A stretch of 64,000 nucleotides of DNA, taken from the NCBI GenBank assembly GCA_050173345.1, contig JBFXKW010000008.1, positions 62,001 through 126,000 on the forward strand, written 5' to 3'. The position numbers were made by a program, and so were the translations under genes. This DNA comes from SHWC01 sp050173345. GTDB taxonomy: Bacteria; Pseudomonadota; Alphaproteobacteria; UBA828. Positions 58,288-64,000 of this stretch are shown here, one piece after another; the stretch's first letter is position 1, and every line of letters begins with the position of its first letter. A model generated the notes under the pieces. That model worked only from the letters and a program-made list of their open reading frames with translations, did not search any database and was not told the origin of the DNA.

Positions 58288-59970
58288 ATGACCGATGACG
58301 CCGCGCCGGCGCCGGCACGCTCCGCCGCGCTGTGGCTCCTCATCCTGCTCCTGATCGCCGAGGCGATCATCTTTGCGCTGCACGTCATGGTCAACAAGGT
58401 CGCGGTCGATGAGGGCCTGCCGACCTTCGGCTACACGTTCTGGTATTCGTTCGGCGCCGGGCTGATCCTGCTCATCATCTGCGCGCTGCGCGGCGACCTG
58501 CCGCCGATGCGGCCGCGCCATGTCCTCACCTACCTGATCATCGGCACCACGGGGCTCGCCTTCCCGTTCACGCTGATGACCTTCGTCGCGCCCAAGCTGC
58601 CGGCCAGCATCGTCTCGATGCTGGTCGTGCTGTCGCCGCTGATGACCTATCTGTTCGCGCTGCTGGCGCGGCTCGAACGCTTCCGCTGGCTCAGCCTGAT
58701 CGGCATCCTGCTCGGCTTCGCCGGCGTGCTGCTGCTGATCCTGCCCGAGGCGAGCCTGCCCGCGGCCGACATGGTGGGCTGGGTGCTGCTCTGCCTACTC
58801 GCGCCCGCGAGCTTCGGCCTGACCAACGTGCTGGCGGCGGTGCTGCGGCCGCCCGCCATCTCCTCGCTCGCGATGTCGGCCACGCTGCTGCTCGGCGCCT
58901 CGGTCGTGCTGTTCCCGATCATGCTGGCACTCGGCCAGAGCTACAGCTTCCCCGGTCCCGCGCTCGGCGGCGACCTCGCGCTGCTCTATGCCGTGCTGAT
59001 CAACCTCGTGCTCTGGACGCTGTTCCTCGAGGTGGTGCGCCTCGCCGGGCCGGTGTTCTTCGCGCAGTTCAACTATCTCGTCGTGCTCGCCGGCTTCGGC
59101 TTCGGCGTGCTGTTCTTCGGCGAGCGGCCGAGCCTCTACATCATCGCCGCCGCCGCGCTCATGGCCGCCGGGCTCGCCGTGCTCAACTGGCGGCGGCGCA
59201 GGCGGGCCGAGCCGGCGCCGGCATCCCTGCGCCCGGCCGTACCGGTCGTGGCGCCGGCACCCCTGCCGGCGGAGCCGGAGCCTGAGCCGGTTGCCGAGGT
59301 ACCCACCGAGGCCGCCCCACCCGGCCACGACGAGGCGTTGCAGGCGGCCTCGGACACGGCCGCCGCCGAGACGGCGGAGGCCGAAGCGGCGTTCCAGCGC
59401 GGCGTCGCGGCCTATGCAGAGGGCGACCACGCGACGGCGCTCAGCGCCTTCCGCCTCGCCGCGGCGCAGGGCAGCGCCGAGGCCCGCTTCAACCTCGGCG
59501 TCATGTACGCCAATGGCCGGGGCGTTGCGGCCGACGCCACCGAGGCGCTCAGGCTCTACCGCGAGGCCGCGGCGCTGGGCGTCGCCGATGCCTGCAACAA
59601 TCTCGGCCACATGTACGAGAAAGGGCTCGGCGTGGCGCAGGACCATGCCGAGGCGGCGGCTTGGTATCGAAAGGCCGCCATGCGCGGCAAGCCCTACGCG
59701 CAGCACAATCTCGGCGCGCTCTATGCGAACGGCCAGGGCATCGCGCAAGACAGCCTCCAAGCCTATGTCTGGTTCACGCTCGCCATCGCCCATCACGAGC
59801 CCGGCGCGGCACGCGAGCTTTCCGCGCAGGCGCGCGAGCAGGTGAAGCGCCGCCTCAGCGCCGAGCAGATCGCCGAGGCGGAGCGGATCGCCGCCGGCTG
59901 GAAGCCCGAGGGTGCAAGCGAGCCTGCGCCGGCAGCGGCGCATGGCCGCGCCGAGCCGCCGAACGGCTGA
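58288..59970 (+). CDS. Fusion of a DMT/EamA-type transporter to Sel1 repeats
   Basis: 560 aa with GGAG before the ATG. Residues about 1-298 form a ten-helix DMT transporter: HVMVNKVAVDEGLPTFGYTF, IIGTTGLAFPFTLMTFVAPK, GFAGVLLLILPEASLPAADM and a last helix ending in NWRRRRR. A Pro/Glu/Ala-rich linker follows (about 299-360: PLPAEPEPEPVAEVPTEA). The C-terminal part (about 363-540) has Sel1-like repeats such as ARFNLGVMYANGRGVAADA and CNNLGHMYEKGLGVAQDHA. The basic cluster at the helix end favours a cytoplasmic tail by the positive-inside rule. The fusion suggests docking of a partner onto an exporter. I know no described example. Confidence 0.87.
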   Translation: MTDDAAPAPARSAALWLLILLLIAEAIIFALHVMVNKVAVDEGLPTFGYTFWYSFGAGLILLIICALRGDLPPMRPRHVLTYLIIGTTGLAFPFTLMTFVAPKLPASIVSMLVVLSPLMTYLFALLARLERFRWLSLIGILLGFAGVLLLILPEASLPAADMVGWVLLCLLAPASFGLTNVLAAVLRPPAISSLAMSATLLLGASVVLFPIMLALGQSYSFPGPALGGDLALLYAVLINLVLWTLFLEVVRLAGPVFFAQFNYLVVLAGFGFGVLFFGERPSLYIIAAAALMAAGLAVLNWRRRRRAEPAPASLRPAVPVVAPAPLPAEPEPEPVAEVPTEAAPPGHDEALQAASDTAAAETAEAEAAFQRGVAAYAEGDHATALSAFRLAAAQGSAEARFNLGVMYANGRGVAADATEALRLYREAAALGVADACNNLGHMYEKGLGVAQDHAEAAAWYRKAAMRGKPYAQHNLGALYANGQGIAQDSLQAYVWFTLAIAHHEPGAARELSAQAREQVKRRLSAEQIAEAERIAAGWKPEGASEPAPAAAHGRAEPPNG

Positions 59971-60030
59971 AAAGAGCGCGGAACCCGCCCCGGCAGGATG
60001 CGCCTCGTCGCATATCGGGCGTTGTCGTTG

Positions 60031-60059
60031 TTGCGAATGATTTTCACTTGCAGTATAAC
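60031..60059 (+). promoter_or_regulatory. Haem-operon promoter with Fur-box-like palindrome
   Basis: TTGCGA (60031-60036) and TATAAC (60054-60059) are spaced 17 bp. Inside lies TGCGAATGATTTTCACTTGCA (60032-60052 in two parts, ends TGCgAA/TTGCA as near inverted copies), close to a Fur box; a bound repressor would block the -10 and -35. Fur or a functional analogue (Irr, Mur) would switch on the haem genes when iron is scarce. Confidence 0.7.
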
Positions 60060-60140
60060 CGGCGGGCGCTGGAGGGCGGGCCGCGCCGCGCCAGGAGGGT
60101 TGCGGCGGCGCCGGACAGCAGACGAGGACTTGCGCCGCTC

Positions 60141-60341
60141 ATGGGAAGGACAGACCAGGCGCCACGCTCGCCGAGCGAGGCCAAAGCAGCGCCGGATGGC
60201 GCAGCGCCTGTGCCCAAGGCGCCCCGCCTGCTCGCCAGCGCGGCGTTGTTCGGCGGCGTCAACGAGGTGGTGATCGAGCATCAGGGCGATCTCTACCGGC
60301 TGCGCCGCACCAGCAAGGGAAAGCTGATCCTCACCAAATGA
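60141..60341 (+). CDS. hemP: Hemin uptake protein HemP
   Basis: 66 aa. The C-terminal signature NEVVIEHQGDLYRLRRTSKG and KLILTK is that of HemP, a small protein required for haem uptake or its gene control. A Pro/Ala-rich N-terminal half is less conserved. The start is the ATG at 60141; no strong ribosome site, but GAGGA is 11 nt upstream. First gene of the haem operon and located just behind the iron-box promoter. Confidence 0.88.
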   Translation: MGRTDQAPRSPSEAKAAPDGAAPVPKAPRLLASAALFGGVNEVVIEHQGDLYRLRRTSKGKLILTK

Positions 60342-60476
60342 CGGCCAAGCCGTCGCGCAGCGAAATCATGGATTCGGGAGAACCGGCGTCCAAGCCAGCC
60401 ATTGAAGGCCGTTCGGCCATCGCAGCCAGCCAGGACTCTGTCTCAGCGTCGAGACATAGGAGCATAGGGAACTGGC

Positions 60477-62591
60477 ATGGACTTGCGATTGGGCTGCCGC
60501 GCGGTGGCAGCGTTTCTTTCGGCATTGATCGGCGGCGCCTCGATCCTCGCGATCGACAGCGCGAACGCAGCGGACGACGAGCCGATCCCGGTCGACACCA
60601 TCTCGGTCTCGGCGACGCGCAACCCGATCAAGGCGTTCGAGTATCCCGGCATGGTCAGCGTCATCGGGCGTGACCGCATGCTGAGCCAGCAGCCCTCGAC
60701 GCCGGACGACGTGCTGCGCTTCGTGCCCAATGTCGAGTTCGTCGGCGGGCCGCGCCGCACCGGCGAGACGCCGAGCATCCGCGGCTTCTCGGGCGCCGAC
60801 GTGATCGTCACCGTCGACGGCGCGCGGCAGAACATCGAGACCGGGCACAATGGCCGCTTCTTCCTCGACCCGAGCCTGCTCAGCGCGGTCGAGGTGCTGC
60901 GCGGCCCGGCCTCCTCGCTCTATGGCAGCGGCGGCACCGGCGGCCTGATCGCCTTCCGCACCGTGCGTGCCGAGGACCTGCTGGCGCCGGGCGAGACTGC
61001 GGGCCTCTCGATCGGCGGCGGCTACTCCACGGCGAACCGCGAGCGCCTCGGCATCGTCAGCCTGTACGCCCAGCCGAGCGACGGCCTCGACCTGGTGGGC
61101 AGCGTCACCAAGCGAGATTCGGGCTCGATCGAGCTCGGCGACGGCAGCAAGCTCGACCAGACCGATGACGACATCCTGGCCGGGCTCGCCAAGCTCGGCT
61201 ACGCCTTCGCCGACCATCATCGCGTCGAGGCGTCGTATATGCGCTTCGGCAACGAGGCCGAGGAGCCGAACAACGGCCAGGGCGTCGGCGGCGACGACAT
61301 CGTCGAGAAGGACATCGCCACCAACACCTGGCGCCTCGCCTACAACTACAGCAACCCCACCGACAACCTGATCGACCTCGATGCCCTGGTCTACTACACG
61401 GACTTCCAGGTCGACGAGACGCGGCTCGACAATCTCGGCCTCGGCCCGCTCGGCGAGAGGCTGACGCGCGACGTCGATACCGTCGGCTTCCGGCTCGACA
61501 ACCGCTCGCGCGCCATGCTCGGCAACGATGTGGGCGTCACCTTCACCTATGGCGCCGAGGCCTATCGCGACACGCAGGACGGCTCAAGCAGCGGCGGCAG
61601 CCGCGACGGCGTGCCCAATGCCGAGGCCGAGTTCGCCGGCATCTTCGCCCAGGCCGAGCTGCGCGTGACCGAGCCGTTCAACGCGCTGCCCGGCGATTTC
61701 CTGATCATTCCGGGCGTCCGCTTCGACCGCTTCACCTCGTCGAGCGCAGTCTCGACGGAGATCGACGACGACGAGGTCTCGCCGCGCATCGGCGTGAGCT
61801 ATCTGCCGACCGAGTGGGCGATCCTGTTCGCGAGCTACGCCCATGCGTTCCGCGCGCCGACCATCAACGAGGCCTATCTCGACGGCGTGCATTTCGAAAT
61901 TCCGATCGGCCCGGGCATCACCAACCGCTTCGTCGCCAACCCCGACCTCAAGCCCCAGCGCACCGAGACCTTGGAGTTCGGCTTCGGCTTCGACTTCAAG
62001 GACATCGCGACCCGCGGCGACCGCCTGCAGTTCAAGGCCTCGCACTTCGAGACCGACGGCGAGGACTTCATCGACCTGCAGGTGATCCAGCCCGAGCCGT
62101 TCATCGACTGCAACCCGTTCATCCCCGGCAATTGCGACGGCACGACGCGCGCCATCAACGTGGCCGACGCCGAGCTCTCGGGCAACGAGATCGAGGCGTT
62201 CTACGACTCGCGCCATCTGAGCATCGCGCTCGGCGTCTCCACGCTCGACGGGCGCGACAAGCAGACCGGCGAGTATCTCGGCGTGCTGACTCCACCCCAG
62301 GCGACCGTCGATGTCGCCTACAAGCTGCTCGACTGGGACTCGCTCGTCGGCTGGCGCACGCTCGGCGCGCTCAGCTTCGACGATACCAACGACCCCTCCG
62401 AGGAGCGCGAGGGCTATGCGGTGCACGACCTCTATTTCGCGTGGATCCCGCAGAACCGCGCGCTCGCCGGCCTGCGCGTCGACCTCGGCATCGACAATAT
62501 TTTCGACAAGGCCTATGCCCGCGTCTTCACCGACGCGCTGGAGCCGGGCCGCGATTTCAAGGGCCGCGTCAGCTACGCGGTGAACTTCTGA
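60477..62591 (+). CDS. hmuR: TonB-dependent haem/haemoglobin receptor
   Basis: 704 aa with AGGAGCATAGGG upstream. Signal peptide with cut after ANA-AD. TonB box candidate DTISVSAT near the mature N-terminus. The plug domain includes PSIRGFSGADVIVTVDGARQ and VEVLRGPASSLYGSGGTGGL. The barrel has the haem-receptor motifs FRAPTINEAYL near residue 459 and NPDLKPQRTETLEFG near residue 488, with a His in between (GVHFE), as in the HmuR/HemR group. It ends with Phe (SYAVNF). It imports haem across the outer membrane with TonB energy. Confidence 0.92.
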   Translation: MDLRLGCRAVAAFLSALIGGASILAIDSANAADDEPIPVDTISVSATRNPIKAFEYPGMVSVIGRDRMLSQQPSTPDDVLRFVPNVEFVGGPRRTGETPSIRGFSGADVIVTVDGARQNIETGHNGRFFLDPSLLSAVEVLRGPASSLYGSGGTGGLIAFRTVRAEDLLAPGETAGLSIGGGYSTANRERLGIVSLYAQPSDGLDLVGSVTKRDSGSIELGDGSKLDQTDDDILAGLAKLGYAFADHHRVEASYMRFGNEAEEPNNGQGVGGDDIVEKDIATNTWRLAYNYSNPTDNLIDLDALVYYTDFQVDETRLDNLGLGPLGERLTRDVDTVGFRLDNRSRAMLGNDVGVTFTYGAEAYRDTQDGSSSGGSRDGVPNAEAEFAGIFAQAELRVTEPFNALPGDFLIIPGVRFDRFTSSSAVSTEIDDDEVSPRIGVSYLPTEWAILFASYAHAFRAPTINEAYLDGVHFEIPIGPGITNRFVANPDLKPQRTETLEFGFGFDFKDIATRGDRLQFKASHFETDGEDFIDLQVIQPEPFIDCNPFIPGNCDGTTRAINVADAELSGNEIEAFYDSRHLSIALGVSTLDGRDKQTGEYLGVLTPPQATVDVAYKLLDWDSLVGWRTLGALSFDDTNDPSEEREGYAVHDLYFAWIPQNRALAGLRVDLGIDNIFDKAYARVFTDALEPGRDFKGRVSYAVNF

Positions 62592-62604
62592 TCAGGTGAA
62601 CATG

Positions 62605-63687
62605 ATGGCACGGCCCATGACGGCCGCGGCGGCGGCCCCGCAAGACCTTCTCGAGCGCTACGACGCGCTGCATCGCGACGAGCCGAGGCTCCGCCTGCGC
62701 GATGCGGCGACCCGCCTCGGCGTCAGCGAGGGCGAGCTGATCGCGGCGCGCTGCGGGCACGGCGTCATCCGCCTCAACAATGACTGGCCGACGCTGATCG
62801 GCGCGCTCGGCGATCTCGGCCAGGTCATGGCGCTGACCCGCAACGACCACGCGGTGCACGAAAAGATCGGCCGCTACGAGCGCATCTCGGTGTCGAGCGA
62901 CGGCACGCGCGGGCTCGTGACCGGGCCCGACATCGACCTGCGCCTGCGGCTCTCGCGCTGGCGCTTCGCCTATGCCGTGACCGAGGAGAGCCGCAATGCG
63001 AGCCGGCTCAGCCTGCAATTCTTCGATCCCTCGGGCACCGCGGTGCACAAGATCTTCCTGCGCGACAACAGCAACCGGGACGGCTTCATCCGGCTGGTGG
63101 CCGCGCACGCAGCACCACGGCAGCACCCGGGCGAGATCGTCGAGACGCGCCGCCCGCGCCGGCCGGCGCCGCCCGAGGACGCGGTCGATGCAGCGACCTT
63201 GAAGGAGCGCTGGGCCTCGCTCAACGACGTTCACGAGTTCGCCGCCATGCTCAAGGCGTTCGGCTTCGAGCGCACCAGGGCGTTCCGCCTGATCGGGCCG
63301 GAATACGCCGAGCGCCTCGCGCCGTCGAGCTTCGTCAGCGCGCTCGAAGCGGTGGCGGCCGAGCGCCTCCCGGTCATGGTGTTCGTGCCGAGCGGCGGCG
63401 TGGTGCAGATCCATACCGGCCCGATCGAGATCCTGAAGCGCGTCGGCCCGTGGTTCAACGTGCTCGACCCGCACTTCAACCTGCATCTGCGCGACGAGGC
63501 TATCGCCGATGCCTGGCTGGTGCGCAAGCCGACCAGGGACGGCGCCATCACCTCGCTCGAAATCTTCGACGAGAACGAGCGCCAGATCGGCTGGATGTTC
63601 GGCCATCGCGAGCGCGGCGCGCCGGAGCGCGAGGAATGGCGCCGGGTGCTCGACGGCCTGCCGCGCGCCGCGGGCGATACGCCATGA
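62605..63687 (+). CDS. hmuS: Haem-degrading / haem transfer factor HmuS
   Basis: 360 aa from the ATG at 62605, because AGGTGA is 5 nt upstream; a GTG at 62596 and ATG at 62602 are also in frame. Two repeats of the HmuS/ChuS fold: RLRLRDAATRLGVSEGELIA, ALGDLGQVMALTRNDHAVHE and YERISVSSDG in the first, and KERWASLNDVHEFAAMLKAF with VQIHTGPIEILKRVGPWFNV in the second. It handles incoming haem in the cytosol and may free its iron. The stop overlaps the ATG of hmuT (ATGA). Confidence 0.93.
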   Translation: MARPMTAAAAAPQDLLERYDALHRDEPRLRLRDAATRLGVSEGELIAARCGHGVIRLNNDWPTLIGALGDLGQVMALTRNDHAVHEKIGRYERISVSSDGTRGLVTGPDIDLRLRLSRWRFAYAVTEESRNASRLSLQFFDPSGTAVHKIFLRDNSNRDGFIRLVAAHAAPRQHPGEIVETRRPRRPAPPEDAVDAATLKERWASLNDVHEFAAMLKAFGFERTRAFRLIGPEYAERLAPSSFVSALEAVAAERLPVMVFVPSGGVVQIHTGPIEILKRVGPWFNVLDPHFNLHLRDEAIADAWLVRKPTRDGAITSLEIFDENERQIGWMFGHRERGAPEREEWRRVLDGLPRAAGDTP

Positions 63688-64000
63688 GGGTGGCGATCCG
63701 CGCCCTGGCCGCGCTGGCCGTCCTCGGCATCGTCGCGGCGTTCCCGCGCCCCAGCCTCGCCGCGGACGATGCGGCGGCCGAGACGACCCGTGTCGTCTCG
63801 ATCGGCGGCGCGCTGACCGAGATCGTCTACGCGCTCGGGGCCGAGGATGCGCTCGTCGCGGTCGACAGCACCAGCTTCTATCCCGAAAAGGCGCGCGACC
63901 TGCCGAACGTCGGCTATATGCGCCAGCTCAGCGCCGAGCCGGTCGTCGCGCTCCAGCCCACGCTGGTTCTCGCCATCGAGGATTCGGGGCCGCCCCAGGC
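63684..64000 (+). CDS. hmuT: Haem ABC transporter substrate-binding protein HmuT (partial)
   Basis: Starts with an ATG overlapping the hmuS stop by 4 bp and runs past the window end, so only about 105 residues are seen. Signal peptide (ALAALAVLGIVAAFPRPSLA), then the start of a class III periplasmic binding protein: TTRVVSIGGALTEIVYALGA, VAVDSTSFYPEKARDLPNVG and YMRQLSAEPVVALQPTLVLA. The family carries haem from the receptor to the HmuUV permease, whose genes likely lie just outside. Confidence 0.9.
   Translation, partial: MRVAIRALAALAVLGIVAAFPRPSLAADDAAAETTRVVSIGGALTEIVYALGAEDALVAVDSTSFYPEKARDLPNVGYMRQLSAEPVVALQPTLVLAIEDSGPPQ

Overview
The window is 64 kb of very GC-rich, densely coded bacterial chromosome. 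Gene content points to an alphaproteobacterium. It carries gatCAB, a PleD-type diguanylate cyclase facing rpmG, an EipB/DUF1849 envelope protein, HolC, and an lptF-lptG-lptD-surA-ksgA run. Short palindromic repeats sit between genes. A Rhodospirillales-like or related free-living lineage is a reasonable guess, but no rRNA or tRNA gene is present to settle it. I saw no prophage, insertion sequence or CRISPR array.

Layout. 0-8.1 kb: two YfcG-like glutathione transferases, a rhomboid protease, a porin with a good sigma70-type promoter, gatC-gatA-gatB on the minus strand, and ruvX facing away from them. 8.1-12.3 kb: an accessory insert with an orphan HicB-like protein, a class V aminotransferase, two EamA exporters and a small secreted PepSY-like protein, plus an array of hairpins. 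12.5-24.9 kb: housekeeping genes pyrB, pyrC, plsY, dprA, topA, rnr and rpmG, interrupted by a vapBC-type toxin-antitoxin pair and an MFS transporter. 25-33 kb: pleD, a HAD-like protein, a ROK sugar kinase, EipB, a D-2-hydroxyacid dehydrogenase, a ThDP enzyme and a FemAB/GNAT-like protein.

33.2-38.9 kb is a PotABCD-type ABC importer with two tandem Tat-exported binding proteins, two permeases and an ATPase. It is followed by a minus-strand catabolic-looking trio (VOC protein, TauD-type dioxygenase, class III CoA transferase). 41.8-45.7 kb: clpA, clpS, ndk and holC. 45.7-54 kb: pepA, and divergently lptF-lptG-lptD-surA-ksgA for LPS transport, outer-membrane assembly and rRNA methylation. The pdxA gene usually found between surA and ksgA is absent. 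54-58.1 kb: a GNAT protein, two glycosyltransferases, a UDP-glucuronate decarboxylase-like SDR and gmk. 58.3-60 kb: an unusual fusion of a drug/metabolite-type exporter to Sel1 repeats. 60.1-64 kb: a haem uptake operon (hemP, TonB-dependent receptor, hmuS, hmuT) behind a promoter overlapped by a Fur-box-like palindrome; hmuT runs off the window.

The strongest leads are the exporter-Sel1 fusion, the duplicated Tat binding proteins with a local gene-conversion tract, the palindrome at the start of their transcript, the surA-ksgA junction with its unusual start codon, and the intergenic repeat families. No wholly new system is proven here.
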